64,000 bases of DNA from Candidatus Poseidoniaceae archaeon (GTDB lineage: Archaea > Thermoplasmatota > Poseidoniia > Poseidoniales > Poseidoniaceae). A program made the position numbers and the translations under genes. Positions 16,238 through 25,691 of the stretch are shown in pieces. The stretch lies in the NCBI GenBank assembly GCA_030747695.1, contig JASLKG010000009.1:1-64000 (forward strand), in the 5' to 3' direction. Below the pieces are notes generated by a model. It worked only from the letters and a program-made list of their open reading frames with translations, had not been told where the DNA came from and did not search any database. Position 1 is the first letter of the stretch. Each line of letters begins with the position of its first letter.

Positions 16238-16729
16238 ATGTCCGGCGGAGGTTCAACCGAAGAATCGGAGCCCTTATTCGTTTTGGAACCACTCCCAAAC
16301 CTATCAGAAACGATTGACACAATAATGGAATCAAATATTTTGATTCTATTAGCAGCAGCAGCAATAATGGTTTATTTATTAGTTAAAATGAATGATGTAA
16401 TGACAAAGATGTGGACCTCAGCATTATTTACAATATTATTCGTATACTTTGTTGCAGATACATTATTTTATGCAACACTATTTTCTGTAGTAATCCTATT
16501 CATTTTTAATCTAATTTGGGCAGCATCAGAATGGGATCAAGTTAAACGCGCACTTGGTATTGACAACTCCCGAATATTAGCAGTCACAACATATATTGTT
16601 GCAACATGGATATTGGTCATACTAGGCCATGCAATTGGAATGCCAACAGGAATCGGAATTGTAATCTGTGCATTGGTTAATGCATATTTATGGTGGACGT
16701 ACTATTCACTAGAGCCAGCAACAGTTTGA
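16238..16729 (+). CDS. Small membrane protein, 163 aa
   Basis: From the ATG at 16238 (the open frame begins earlier but would overlap the previous gene) the protein has an acidic N-terminus and about five hydrophobic helices: NILILLAAAAIMVYLLV, LFTILFVYFVADTLFY, FSVVILFIFNLIW, VTTYIVATWILVILGH and GIGIVICALVNAYLWW. No family recognised. It lies between an oxidoreductase and a PINA-like ATPase. Confidence 0.6.
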   Translation: MSGGGSTEESEPLFVLEPLPNLSETIDTIMESNILILLAAAAIMVYLLVKMNDVMTKMWTSALFTILFVYFVADTLFYATLFSVVILFIFNLIWAASEWDQVKRALGIDNSRILAVTTYIVATWILVILGHAIGMPTGIGIVICALVNAYLWWTYYSLEPATV

Positions 16730-16769
16730 GCCCATATGGTCAAGGACTCACCCCGCATGGTTCCATCTA

Positions 16770-18119
16770 ATGGCAACATTCTCGAGCCACCCTGAACTAC
16801 CCGAGATTCTTGAAAATCTCTTGGAAAAAGATGTACATACGTTATTTTTGAAAGCGGATTGTGTTCCTAGAACCAAAGCAGGAGGAATAGGTGCGCTAAA
16901 ATTAACAGAGGTTGAAAATGCTGATGATGGAGGATGGGACAATTTAAGACTCGAATCATTGCAAGAAGAACTTCTAACAATTATCGAAAATAATCAAGAT
17001 CGCTCGGATTGTTTTTTGGAAATAGATCGTAAAGGCTGCCAAGTGATACAACTTGGAGATTTAAGAATATCATGCGCCTGGCCCCCCTTTGCAGATGCAA
17101 GAGAAATTACGATTGTGAGACCAGTTGCAAAACTCTCACTTTCTGATTATGACATAGATCCAAAATTAATCCAAAGACTATCAGATCATCATCGTGGAGT
17201 ATTCATTTGTGGCAGACCAGGATCAGGAAAAACAACACTTGCGCAGGCCATTGCAGAATATTTAGATGAAGATGTAGGTGCAATGGTAAAGACCATGGAA
17301 TCACCCAGAGACCTCCAATTAGCAAACCGAATTACCCAATACGCGCCATTGGAAGGAGACCTGGAGAAAACCGCGGAAATTATTTTCTTGGTTAGGCCTG
17401 ATTTTGTTATATTTGACGAAGTAAGAAGGGCACGAGATTTTGAAATATTTGCAGATGTAAGGCTAGCAGGAGTGGGGCTTCTTGGAGTAACACATGCCAA
17501 TTCCGCATTAGAAGCAATCCAGCGATTAATTGGCAAAGTAGAATTAGGATTAGTAAGCCAAGTTTTGGATACAATATTGCATGTAGAGTCAGGGAAAATA
17601 GAACAAGTACTTGAATTGAGAATGACAGTAAAACCACCAAGCGGCATGCAAGAAGAATTGGCAAGGCCCGTGATAGAAGTTGTTGAATTTCCAAGCGGTA
17701 AAGTAAGCCATGAAATGTTTGCATTTGGCTCAGAGATTGCAGTAGTGCCTGTTGACGAAACGAATTCAACAGGAGTAACCCCAATGGCAGCATTAGCTAG
17801 AGACCAGATTGTCCAGAGAATTAGACAATGGGTAGGAGTCAAATGCGGAGTTAAATTCACAAGTCAAGGCTCGGCAGAAATTTATGTGCCTAAAGGAATG
17901 GTATCTACAATAATCGGTAAAGGAGGTGAAAACATCAAATTTTTACAAGAAGAACTTGGAGGAATTAGACTATCAGTTTCATCACTAAATGACATGCCAA
18001 GCGATGTATATCTCTACAGTGAAGATTCTTTTGAAACGCAAGAACGCAGAGCACACGAGTCTAGAGCATGGGAATATTCAAAAAAAAGTGGTAAAAAATC
18101 AAAGAAAAGGCGAAGATAA
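16770..18119 (+). CDS. PINA-like P-loop ATPase with C-terminal KH domain
   Basis: A 449-aa protein. Residues about 140-320 are a PilT/VirB11-type ATPase, with Walker A CGRPGSGKTT and Walker B FVIFDEVRRARD, then LGVTHANSALEAIQRL. Near 375-410 a KH domain follows with IIGKGGENIKFL (GxxG loop), and the C-terminus is a Lys/Arg-rich tail. The archaeal PINA proteins have this ATPase-KH order and act as hexameric helicases on Holliday junctions with Hjc. The N-terminal PIN nuclease domain of PINA is not evident here: the first 120 residues lack the acidic PIN motifs and the protein is shorter than usual. It should bind nucleic acid and act in DNA repair or RNA handling. Confidence 0.75.
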   Translation: MATFSSHPELPEILENLLEKDVHTLFLKADCVPRTKAGGIGALKLTEVENADDGGWDNLRLESLQEELLTIIENNQDRSDCFLEIDRKGCQVIQLGDLRISCAWPPFADAREITIVRPVAKLSLSDYDIDPKLIQRLSDHHRGVFICGRPGSGKTTLAQAIAEYLDEDVGAMVKTMESPRDLQLANRITQYAPLEGDLEKTAEIIFLVRPDFVIFDEVRRARDFEIFADVRLAGVGLLGVTHANSALEAIQRLIGKVELGLVSQVLDTILHVESGKIEQVLELRMTVKPPSGMQEELARPVIEVVEFPSGKVSHEMFAFGSEIAVVPVDETNSTGVTPMAALARDQIVQRIRQWVGVKCGVKFTSQGSAEIYVPKGMVSTIIGKGGENIKFLQEELGGIRLSVSSLNDMPSDVYLYSEDSFETQERRAHESRAWEYSKKSGKKSKKRRR

Positions 18120-18169
18120 TTGAAAATCTTCCGACATTATCTTGAATGAAACCATTCTAACTTGCACAC

Positions 18170-18616
18170 ATGGCGGCGTTATTGCAATGGGTCATCGCGG
18201 CCAGCGTACTTACTGCAGTAACAGATTGGGCTGCTTGGCATTTTGTATGGCGTCATGAATTTGAAAAGGGGGAAGCGGTTGAAAGAAAACATAGTATTAC
18301 AAGCATGTTTTTTTCCTATATTCTCCCATTCATGCCAGTATTAGCAATATTACTTGGGCCAGATAGATTTGGAATTTATGATGCAGGATTTGAGGAAGTT
18401 GCTTCTCTAATCTTATTTGTTGTCCTTGGTATATTGACAGCAGGAGTTGCAATGTCAGCTTGGATGGTAAGGGTGAAACACCATGAAGAAGCCAACTCAC
18501 GGGCACTCATAGATCAAGAGGATACTCTGCCAGAACATGCATTAAACCATTTATTGTGGACTACGAGTCTCCTATTGATATGTAGCATAATTTGGTTTAC
18601 ACTACTAACTCTATGA
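18170..18616 (+). CDS. Small membrane protein, 148 aa
   Basis: Four likely membrane helices: WVIAASVLTAVTDWAAWHF, FFSYILPFMPVLAILLG, EVASLILFVVLGILTAGVAMS and LLWTTSLLLICSIIWFTLLT. Charged loops lie between helices 1 and 2 and between 3 and 4. I see no catalytic motif. It lies 9 bp before the chaperonin gene and may be expressed with it. Confidence 0.6.
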   Translation: MAALLQWVIAASVLTAVTDWAAWHFVWRHEFEKGEAVERKHSITSMFFSYILPFMPVLAILLGPDRFGIYDAGFEEVASLILFVVLGILTAGVAMSAWMVRVKHHEEANSRALIDQEDTLPEHALNHLLWTTSLLLICSIIWFTLLTL

Positions 18617-18628
18617 GAAGATGGGTTG

Positions 18629-20218
18629 ATGAAGGCGCACTTATCCCAAGGGATGATGGCACAGGCTCCAGATGGTTCCGGCAAAGGCCCAGTTGTCATT
18701 ACAAAAGAATCAACATCTGTTACTAGTGGCCAGGCAGTAACACAGAAATTAGTGGGTGCAGCAATTGCTTTTGGTAATGTGTTAAGGGGAACATTCGGAC
18801 CAAACGGTCTTGACAAAATGCTCTACAAAACAAACGGCGAAACAGCAGTAACAAACGACGGAGCAAAGATTGTCGCAGAATTATTAGTAAAACACCCAGC
18901 AGCTAAGGCGTTTGTATCATTGGCGGAAAGCCAAGAAAATGCCTGTGGAGACGGAGTCACTGGTTGCATAATTCTTGCTAGTGAATTGATGAGCGAAGCA
19001 GGTAGGCTGCTGGAGAGAGGGTTGCACCCCCTAGTCGTTGTTAAGGGGTATGAACTCGCTTTGGACAAAACCCTTGCAACCATTGATTCTAGAAAAGAAT
19101 CGATTTCAGAAAAACTCAACGATGTATCTCGGACTTCGTTAGTAGGGCGATCAACAGAAGGGGCCCTTGACCACCTTGCAAATTTAATTGCAAGGGCTGT
19201 AGAGGCAATACCAGACACTGATTATGAAAGAGTTAGAATGGTTAAAGATGGCCAAGGGACTATATCAGACTCCAGAATAATCAATGGGCTAGTACTTGAA
19301 AAAAGAATAGCATTAGACAGAATCCCAAGAAATTTGTCGGAACTTGATGTAGCAGTATTATCGTGCCCAGTCGGTTTAGAAAAAACCTCAAGAGACGCAG
19401 AAATTGAGATCTCTACACCAAATCAATTAGAAGCATTCATCGACGCTGAAGAACAATCTTTAGAATCAAAAGCGCAAAAAATAATCGAAAGCGGAGTAGG
19501 GGCAATATTTAGTGCTGAAAAAATAGATGAAAGAGTAACCCATATTTTGGCAGACCACCAAATATATTCTCTCGGCGGGTTAGAAAAATCACTAGCCGAA
19601 GATATGGCTATAACTACAAATGCTGCACTATGTGATCATTTAGATGATATACCATCATCAATCGGAAAAATCAAAAAATTGACACACGAAAGATTGGAAG
19701 GCCCTGAAGGTATTAGGGAACGCCTAATCATTGATGCAGGTGCAAATAGCGGTATTGTAACACTGTTAGTCGGAGGAACCGATGGCGTTGCAGCAGCAGA
19801 GATTATTCGCGGCTTATTCGACTCATTACGATCATCTTGTATTGCAAAAGCAGACGACTCGATATTGCTAGGGGGCGGAAGTTTACATATATCGGCAAGC
19901 CTTGCAATTAGAAAAGAAGCTGAAACATGTTCGGGTAGAGAACGACTTTCAATGGAAGCATTTGCAAGAGCGTTAGAAGCAATTCCCGCAGCCTTAGCAA
20001 CAAATACCGGAGAAGATAGAATAGATGCGCTGTTACAATTAAGATCAATGCACCATGGAGGAAATAATAGTGCAGGAATTAATCGATTTGGAGAACCTTC
20101 TGAAATTAATGGAGTTTGGTTACCAACTTATACATTAGAGCATGCAATTTCGGCAGCCTGCGAGACAGCATGTGGCCTGATAAGGGTAGATCAGGTAATT
20201 TCTGCAAGAGGAGATTGA
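18629..20218 (+). CDS. Divergent thermosome (group II chaperonin) subunit
   Basis: A 529-aa relative of archaeal thermosome and eukaryotic CCT subunits, with equatorial, intermediate and apical domains in the usual order. GPNGLDKML, TNDGA at 75-79 and GDG at 107-109 mark the nucleotide site. Canonical subunits read NDGATI and GDGTTT; here they are NDGAKI (Lys80) and GDGVTGC (Val110, Gly112). The C-terminal catalytic-aspartate helix (FDSLRSSCIAKAD) and LLGGGS are kept. The flexible Gly-Met tail is missing. It may be a second subunit of a mixed ring or a slow or inactive ATPase. The ATG at 18629 is chosen over the TTG just before it. Confidence 0.85.
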   Translation: MKAHLSQGMMAQAPDGSGKGPVVITKESTSVTSGQAVTQKLVGAAIAFGNVLRGTFGPNGLDKMLYKTNGETAVTNDGAKIVAELLVKHPAAKAFVSLAESQENACGDGVTGCIILASELMSEAGRLLERGLHPLVVVKGYELALDKTLATIDSRKESISEKLNDVSRTSLVGRSTEGALDHLANLIARAVEAIPDTDYERVRMVKDGQGTISDSRIINGLVLEKRIALDRIPRNLSELDVAVLSCPVGLEKTSRDAEIEISTPNQLEAFIDAEEQSLESKAQKIIESGVGAIFSAEKIDERVTHILADHQIYSLGGLEKSLAEDMAITTNAALCDHLDDIPSSIGKIKKLTHERLEGPEGIRERLIIDAGANSGIVTLLVGGTDGVAAAEIIRGLFDSLRSSCIAKADDSILLGGGSLHISASLAIRKEAETCSGRERLSMEAFARALEAIPAALATNTGEDRIDALLQLRSMHHGGNNSAGINRFGEPSEINGVWLPTYTLEHAISAACETACGLIRVDQVISARGD

Positions 20219-20270
20219 TGCGGCACGTTCATGTGAGTTAGTCTAATGGGCTTCCTAATGGGTATAATAG

Positions 20271-21893
20271 ATGCAAACTCTACCTCGTCCCAGAGCACTT
20301 CTTTCAGTATATGATAAAACAGGCATTGTTGAATTTGCAACAGGCTTAGAAAAATTAGGTTACGAATTAGTTTCTACAGGCGGCACTGCAAGGAAGTTAC
20401 GGGAAGCAGGATTGGCAGTTATTGGAGTATCTGACGTCACAGGACACCCTGAAATTTTTGATGGCCGGGTAAAGTCATTACATCCTGCAATTCATGGCCC
20501 CCTACTTTGCAGATTAGAAAAAGAAGAAGATGCGAAAGGATTGCAAGAATTGGGATATCCTCCGATAGAAGTAGTTGCAGTAAATCTCTACCCATTTAGC
20601 CAGGCCGCAGCAACTGAGCCGAGATTAGAAGATTCAGATTTGTTAGAGATGATCGACATAGGGGGGCCAACAATGGTTAGAGCGTCAGCGAAAAATCACG
20701 CCAACGTTCTAATCGTTTGCAACCCGATGGATTACCTCTCTGTATTGAGTGATTTACAATCAAATAAAATCACCGCAGAACGTAGAAAGGAATTGGCTTT
20801 GAAAGCATATGAACATACAGCATCTTATGACACAGCAATATCAAATGAGCTTGCAAGTAGATGGATTGGTTTGCCAGAAGATTCTGAAGATGTCCAAGAA
20901 CAAACTGAGCGATTACCAGCAACCATGAATGTTTCAGCAAATAGGACACACAATCTGAGGTATGGGGAAAACTCCCATCAAGCAGCAGCATTGTATATTT
21001 CCCCAGATGCTAAGGAAGGAGAAACATTAGTTACAGCCATAGTTGAAGGCGGCAAACAAATGAGTTACAACAATTATTCAGATGCTGATGCAACATTACG
21101 TCTTTGTAGAGCACTTTCAACAGATGAATGGCCAAAAACCCCGCACGCTTGTGTAATTGTGAAGCACAACAATCCTTGCGGCGCTGCATTAGGAGTAACC
21201 CAACTCGAAGCATACGAGGCCGCACTTGCAAGCGATCCAGAAAGCGCATTCGGCTCAATAATTTGTGTTAATGAACCAGTAACAATAGAATTTGCCAAAG
21301 CCCTAACACCCCTATTCCTAGAAGTTTTGATGGCTCCAGGTTACGAGCCCGGAGCTAAAGAAATAATTATGGAAAAGAAAAATAGGAGAATCTTAACGAT
21401 AAAATCTCCAAACAATCGATTGTCTTCCTTAGAAAGAAAAACAATCAGGAAACCAATTGAAGGAGGATGGTTAATTCAAACAGAAGAACCTCCTGTAATT
21501 GATTGGAATAAGGCAAGGGTGGTTACAGAATCAGAACCAACAGAAGCCCAAATTTCCTCTATGAAGTTTGCAGTGAGAGTTTGTGAACAAGTTAAGTCAA
21601 ATGCAATTGTAATGGTACAAGGGCTAGCAACAGTAGGCATAGGCCCTGGACAAACAAGCAGGGTAGAAGCTGTACGAATTGCAGCACGCAGAGCAGGCAA
21701 TAAGGCAAAGGGCTGCGTACTTGCAAGCGACGCATTTTTCCCATTTAAAGATGGAATTGAACAAGCTGCAGAAGCAGGTGCATCAGCAGTTGTACAACCA
21801 GGGGGATCAATACGTGATCAAGAAGTAATAGATGAAGCAAACTCAAGAGGGATTTCTATGCTATTTACCGGCCATCGATTATTTAGGCATTGA
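20271..21893 (+). CDS. purH: Bifunctional AICAR transformylase/IMP cyclohydrolase
   Basis: A 540-aa protein with both PurH halves. The N-terminal MGS-like IMP cyclohydrolase domain starts ALLSVYDKTGIVEFA and contains STGGTARKLR and DGRVKSLHPAIHG. The C-terminal AICAR formyltransferase domain has NLRYGENSHQAA, VKHNNPCGAALG (with the catalytic Lys-His) and SDAFFPFKDGIE. It carries out the last two steps of IMP synthesis with 10-formyl-tetrahydrofolate. Many archaea use PurP/PurO instead, so this is a bacterial-type gene. A TATA-like tataat lies directly before the start, so the real start could be slightly downstream or the mRNA may have almost no leader. Confidence 0.95.
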   Translation: MQTLPRPRALLSVYDKTGIVEFATGLEKLGYELVSTGGTARKLREAGLAVIGVSDVTGHPEIFDGRVKSLHPAIHGPLLCRLEKEEDAKGLQELGYPPIEVVAVNLYPFSQAAATEPRLEDSDLLEMIDIGGPTMVRASAKNHANVLIVCNPMDYLSVLSDLQSNKITAERRKELALKAYEHTASYDTAISNELASRWIGLPEDSEDVQEQTERLPATMNVSANRTHNLRYGENSHQAAALYISPDAKEGETLVTAIVEGGKQMSYNNYSDADATLRLCRALSTDEWPKTPHACVIVKHNNPCGAALGVTQLEAYEAALASDPESAFGSIICVNEPVTIEFAKALTPLFLEVLMAPGYEPGAKEIIMEKKNRRILTIKSPNNRLSSLERKTIRKPIEGGWLIQTEEPPVIDWNKARVVTESEPTEAQISSMKFAVRVCEQVKSNAIVMVQGLATVGIGPGQTSRVEAVRIAARRAGNKAKGCVLASDAFFPFKDGIEQAAEAGASAVVQPGGSIRDQEVIDEANSRGISMLFTGHRLFRH

Positions 21894-21899
21894 AACCGA

Positions 21900-22364
21900 C
21901 TATTCAATCGTTGGAACCTTCCATCCCACAAACCAGACCCCAATCACTGCTACAAGCGCAATAGTCCCTTGTCCGTAACCTGGATCGGTTGTTTTGGTAA
22001 ATAAGAACCAGATCGAGGACGCAGATACAATAGAAATCATTCCTATGATTAAAACCTTAGAATGAAAGGGTAGAGCCTTTCCGTTTTGGTAATAATTTAG
22101 TAAAGCCTTTCCAAAAACAGGGTTCGTAAGTAACCATTTGAACATAGTTTTACTAGATCTTGCAAAACAAAACGCTGAAAGAACAAGCCATGAAACCGTT
22201 GGCCAACCAGGTAACAAGGTCCCAATATATGCAAAAACAACAAAAACAGAACCAAGACAAACCCAAATTATTTTTGCGATTGGGTTTGCTGTAGGCTTAT
22301 GTGCCTGAAGAACATTTTCTATTGCAGCATCGGGACTGATGTCATCCAAAAACCCCTCTGCCAT
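21900..22364 (-). CDS. DUF454 (YbaN-type) inner-membrane protein
   Basis: A 154-aa protein with the DUF454 pattern: a first helix pair with IGTLLPGWPTVSWLVLSAFCFARSS and a following WLLTNPVFGKALLNYY, then two more helices. The family is widespread in bacteria and of unknown function, sometimes next to heme-related genes. It is convergent with purH, with 6 bp between the stops. Confidence 0.75.
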   Translation of the reverse strand: MAEGFLDDISPDAAIENVLQAHKPTANPIAKIIWVCLGSVFVVFAYIGTLLPGWPTVSWLVLSAFCFARSSKTMFKWLLTNPVFGKALLNYYQNGKALPFHSKVLIIGMISIVSASSIWFLFTKTTDPGYGQGTIALVAVIGVWFVGWKVPTIE

Positions 22365-22389
22365 AAGGGGCCGTTATGACCTCATATTA

Positions 22390-22881
22390 TCAATCATATG
22401 TAGGTTTGAACATTCGTTCAAATTCTTCAGGAGTATTTGCATTTGATGCTTTTATTCCACCCCTACAACTTGGAAGACACGCAAACATTTCACTAATTTT
22501 TGTGCCGTTATAATTTTCAAATGGTAAAGCCACTCTTGCCAATAGAGGTTGTCTTTTACCTTCATAATCAATTGGTACGCCATTTATCCGTTGAAATAAT
22601 TCACAATCGGCTAAGTATGAGTCACAAGTTACTAGCTGAACTTCTCCTTTAAGTTTCGACAAAACGATCTGTAGAGATTCAGCAAGGCACCCCCCTTCAT
22701 CGACTATACAATCTTCTGAGAATAGATAGCGTCTAGACTCATCACCGCACATTACAATAACCCTATTACATCCTGCAAGTTTCAATTCTTTACTTAACCG
22801 CGAAACATTATTTCTAAGAAGGGCTTTATCTTCTCCCATTCTTGTTGATTTTCCGCCTGCAAGAATAATTCCAGTTAGCAA
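22390..22881 (-). CDS. mobA: MobA-like nucleotidyltransferase
   Basis: A 163-aa protein that begins LTGIILAGGKSTRMGEDKALL, the classic GTP-binding loop of molybdenum cofactor guanylyltransferase and related NTP transferases. It also has VTCDSYLAD (metal-binding Asp) and a typical KRQPLLARVALP region. MobA attaches GMP to molybdopterin. The protein is shorter than usual (about 190-200 aa), so a related guanylyltransferase is possible. It follows the 69-aa gene on the same strand. Confidence 0.65.
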   Translation of the reverse strand: MLTGIILAGGKSTRMGEDKALLRNNVSRLSKELKLAGCNRVIVMCGDESRRYLFSEDCIVDEGGCLAESLQIVLSKLKGEVQLVTCDSYLADCELFQRINGVPIDYEGKRQPLLARVALPFENYNGTKISEMFACLPSCRGGIKASNANTPEEFERMFKPTYD

Positions 22882-22890
22882 ATAACCGCC

Positions 22891-23100
22891 TCAATGCATC
22901 GAATCTAAACCATTCAAAGCCAACTCTACTTCCCCTAGCAAATCATGAACGCGCGATAATAAAGCACGCCTTTCTTTAGAGGATCTTGCTTGTGGTAACC
23001 ATTCTAATAACCGCCTAATATCTAGAGCATCTCTTTCAACAGTCCACGCTAGAACTTCTTCGAGAACGGGGTCGTCGGCTGGCAAAAAACGGTCTGACAT
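22891..23100 (-). CDS. Small acidic hypothetical protein, 69 aa
   Basis: A short, helical, Leu/Arg/Glu-rich protein that I do not recognise. It lies 9 bp before the MobA-like gene and 31 bp after the 191-aa gene, on the same strand in a leftward series. Its reality rests on spacing and on the clean open frame. Confidence 0.5.
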   Translation of the reverse strand: MSDRFLPADDPVLEEVLAWTVERDALDIRRLLEWLPQARSSKERRALLSRVHDLLGEVELALNGLDSMH

Positions 23101-23131
23101 AATACGCCCTGTAAATCACAAAGCAATAAAC

Positions 23132-23707
23132 TCACGCTGCCAAAGCGCGCTCACGTATCCTTTCAAACAGTTCTCCACCCTCGGGGGCGCTTTCGACAAG
23201 ACCCCGCAAATCATCTTTCATTTGTAGTGAACAAATTAGCATAACAATTTGGTGCCTGATGTCATTGGAAGCCCATTTTTGAAGAAAGGACTTAGAAGGA
23301 ATGTCTCTACCGGATCTTTTGATTTCTTCAGCAACATCAAGAACGACTTCCAAAGGCTCTTTATTACGTAACAAGGATAGGAATTTTTCCCAAGGATTAT
23401 CTTCCATATTTGCAATCAATAATCCAGCAAGTTTGACATCTTCTCTACCGTTGCGTTTCCACAATCTTTCAATTAATTCATTGCATCGTTTTAAGTGGTA
23501 AGTTAACAACCAAGAAGCAATACGGCGCATTGTGGGATCGTCAGTACCAATATGAAATGCATGACCACTTTCTTCTAACAATTTATCTGTTATTGATCGG
23601 TTAACAAATGTTTGAGTGCCACAATCATATGCACCTTTCAAAAACCCCATAGATTTACGCCCAACTGGTAACCCAGAATCAAGATAAACATCCAAGGCAT
23701 CACCCAA
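23132..23707 (-). CDS. Helical hypothetical protein, 191 aa (possible HEAT-like)
   Basis: Almost all helix, with repeated blocks such as MRRIASWLLTYHLKRCNELIERLW, VKLAGLLIANM and IRHQIVMLICSLQMKDDLRGLVE. These resemble HEAT-type repeats of DNA alkylation repair proteins, but no catalytic residue can be pointed to. It belongs to the leftward series between the TerB-like gene and mobA. Confidence 0.5.
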   Translation of the reverse strand: MGDALDVYLDSGLPVGRKSMGFLKGAYDCGTQTFVNRSITDKLLEESGHAFHIGTDDPTMRRIASWLLTYHLKRCNELIERLWKRNGREDVKLAGLLIANMEDNPWEKFLSLLRNKEPLEVVLDVAEEIKRSGRDIPSKSFLQKWASNDIRHQIVMLICSLQMKDDLRGLVESAPEGGELFERIRERALAA

Positions 23708-23716
23708 GATTACACC

Positions 23717-24190
23717 TCAATTACTTTTTGTTCTAACACTATCAAACAAGCTACCTACAAGTGAAACACTATCTTTTAGAGTCCCTAATAACTTGTCAAC
23801 AACATTTTCGTCTTCTGTTTTTTGACGAATAAGGTCTCGGAGATCAGATTCAATTCTTGAATGATCAGAATCATCAATATTGAAAACATCCCTTAGATGA
23901 GCCAAAACAGCAAACTCATCTTTTGATAAAGAAGCATTTACAATTGCAATTTCAAAAACCCGAGTATAAACTAAACGTTGCTCATTAGTAGTAACACCTC
24001 TCCCCGCCTCAGTCTTTTTCCCGTTGCGAATAGCAGTATAAACTCGCCCAGGGTCCTCATCATTAAGCCCAAGTGAGCTTGCAAGTTTGATAATAAGACG
24101 CTTCTCTTCACGAGTTAAAACACCATCTGATAGCATTACTTCAACAGTGCTTCTGAACACTTGAAGGGCCCCAATAGTCTCTCCGCTCAC
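23717..24190 (-). CDS. TerB-like helical protein, 157 aa
   Basis: The open frame begins earlier, but the likely start is the GTG at 24190, since the upstream part is rich in unrelated residues and lies in the dnaG leader region. The protein has two copies of a TerB-like four-helix pattern: EVMLSDGVLTREEKRLIIKLASSLGL and FEIAIVNASLSKDEFAVLAHLRDVFNI. The acidic DG and SKDE elements resemble the metal-binding acidic residues of TerB. TerB domains are found in tellurite resistance and stress-response systems. Function unknown. The gene is divergent from dnaG. Confidence 0.6.
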   Translation of the reverse strand: MSGETIGALQVFRSTVEVMLSDGVLTREEKRLIIKLASSLGLNDEDPGRVYTAIRNGKKTEAGRGVTTNEQRLVYTRVFEIAIVNASLSKDEFAVLAHLRDVFNIDDSDHSRIESDLRDLIRQKTEDENVVDKLLGTLKDSVSLVGSLFDSVRTKSN

Positions 24191-24418
24191 ACATAGTCGA
24201 CAACCTCTCTGTTCTTGAAATCGATTGCATACAGTGAAAACCCATATTTTCAAGATTATAGGATAAGAGGATTCAAGAAGGGATGGCTGTTGGTTTACAT
24301 TATCCAAATCCAATTCCCGACCGGATTTCACTGAATTTCAGTGACAAAAAGGTCAACCTGGAAATGTGCCGAAAGGCAGACTAAGGGGCAGGTTTAGGTA
24401 AGGATAGGAGAAATTCAA

Positions 24419-25639
24419 ATGACAAAAAGAAATAGTGGAGGACACTCAGGAAAAGGAAACTCTGGCGGTAAAGGCAATAAAGCGATGAAATATCTCATCA
24501 AGGCCGATATGAAAATTAACGGCAATGTCCAACGCAAGGACATTATTGGAGCTATAATGGGCCAAACAGAAGGCCTATTAGGGGACGATTTAGAATTACG
24601 AAAATTGCAAAGAACTGCAAGAATCGGACACGTAGACGTTGAAATGGACTCGAAAGGAGGAAAGGTTAGCGGACAAATTCTGATTCCAAGTAGCATGGAT
24701 AATGTTGAAACAGCAATTATTGCATCAAGTTTAGAGACAATAGATCGTGTAGGCCCATGCCAAGCAAAGATCACAGTATCTGAAATACAGGATGTAAGAT
24801 CGACAAAAGTGAATGCAGTTATAGATCGAGCAAAAGATTTGTTACTAGTGATGGTCAATTCTGGAGATGCAGCAACCAAGACTGTGATTGAAGAGGTTCG
24901 AAGCGTATTAACAGTTGGAACAGCCAAAAATTACCACGGCCTAACTTGTGGCCCTAACGTCGAATCTAGCGATTCATTAATTATCGTTGAAGGACGAAAT
25001 GATGTTCGAAATTTATTGAATTTCGGTGTCAAGAATGCAATTAGTTGCGACGGCGCAGGAAACATCAAACAAGAACTAATCGATCTTGCTAATGGCAAAG
25101 AAAATGTCATTTTGGCAATAGATGGCGATCGCGGTGGCGAAATGTTATTCCGCCAATTAAATGAGACATTAAAGATTGATTTTGTAGCACAAGCACCAGT
25201 TGGCCAAGAATGGGAATTACTACCGCAAAAAACTGCAACTAAATGCTTAAGCCAAAAACTAGAAGCAGACAAATTTGCAGCTAATTTGCCAGCAGAAGCC
25301 GAAAGCGAATCTAAGGATGCATGGTTAGAAGAGGACGAAGAAGAAGCACCTGCAGAAATCCATGAATACTTTGATCATATTGCAGAACTTAAAGCAAACA
25401 GTGCAATCTTTGTCAAAGTAGATGGAACAATTACAGATCCAATTGGTCCTAGATTACTCGCAAAAGCAGCTGGTGATGCAGATGGAGCAATAGCAATTGT
25501 GATTAATGGAGCAGTAAATGATCGTGTACTAGACATCGCATCCGAAGCAGCAATTGAAACGGTTGTAGGAACTAAGGAAGGCAAAGGCTTCTCCAAGCGT
25601 AAAGACGTCAAAGCATGGTTAACCGAAAAGCATGCTTGA
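24419..25639 (+). CDS. dnaG: Archaeal DnaG-like Toprim protein (primase/exosome-associated)
   Basis: A 406-aa protein of the archaeal DnaG family. The Toprim core starts at about residue 183: LIIVEGRNDVRNLL (catalytic Glu) and ILAIDGDRGGEML (DxD). The N-terminal part (YLIKADMKINGNVQRKDIIG) is characteristic of archaeal DnaG, as is the Ala/Gly-rich C-terminal domain. Archaeal DnaG has primase activity in vitro and is a stable subunit of the RNA exosome. There is a good ribosome site, GGAG at 24407-24410. It is an archaeal marker for this window. Confidence 0.9.
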   Translation: MTKRNSGGHSGKGNSGGKGNKAMKYLIKADMKINGNVQRKDIIGAIMGQTEGLLGDDLELRKLQRTARIGHVDVEMDSKGGKVSGQILIPSSMDNVETAIIASSLETIDRVGPCQAKITVSEIQDVRSTKVNAVIDRAKDLLLVMVNSGDAATKTVIEEVRSVLTVGTAKNYHGLTCGPNVESSDSLIIVEGRNDVRNLLNFGVKNAISCDGAGNIKQELIDLANGKENVILAIDGDRGGEMLFRQLNETLKIDFVAQAPVGQEWELLPQKTATKCLSQKLEADKFAANLPAEAESESKDAWLEEDEEEAPAEIHEYFDHIAELKANSAIFVKVDGTITDPIGPRLLAKAAGDADGAIAIVINGAVNDRVLDIASEAAIETVVGTKEGKGFSKRKDVKAWLTEKHA

Positions 25640-25691
25640 TAGAATATGACAAGGGTCAACCTTCATCAGCCAAATCGAACTCTCCCATCTT

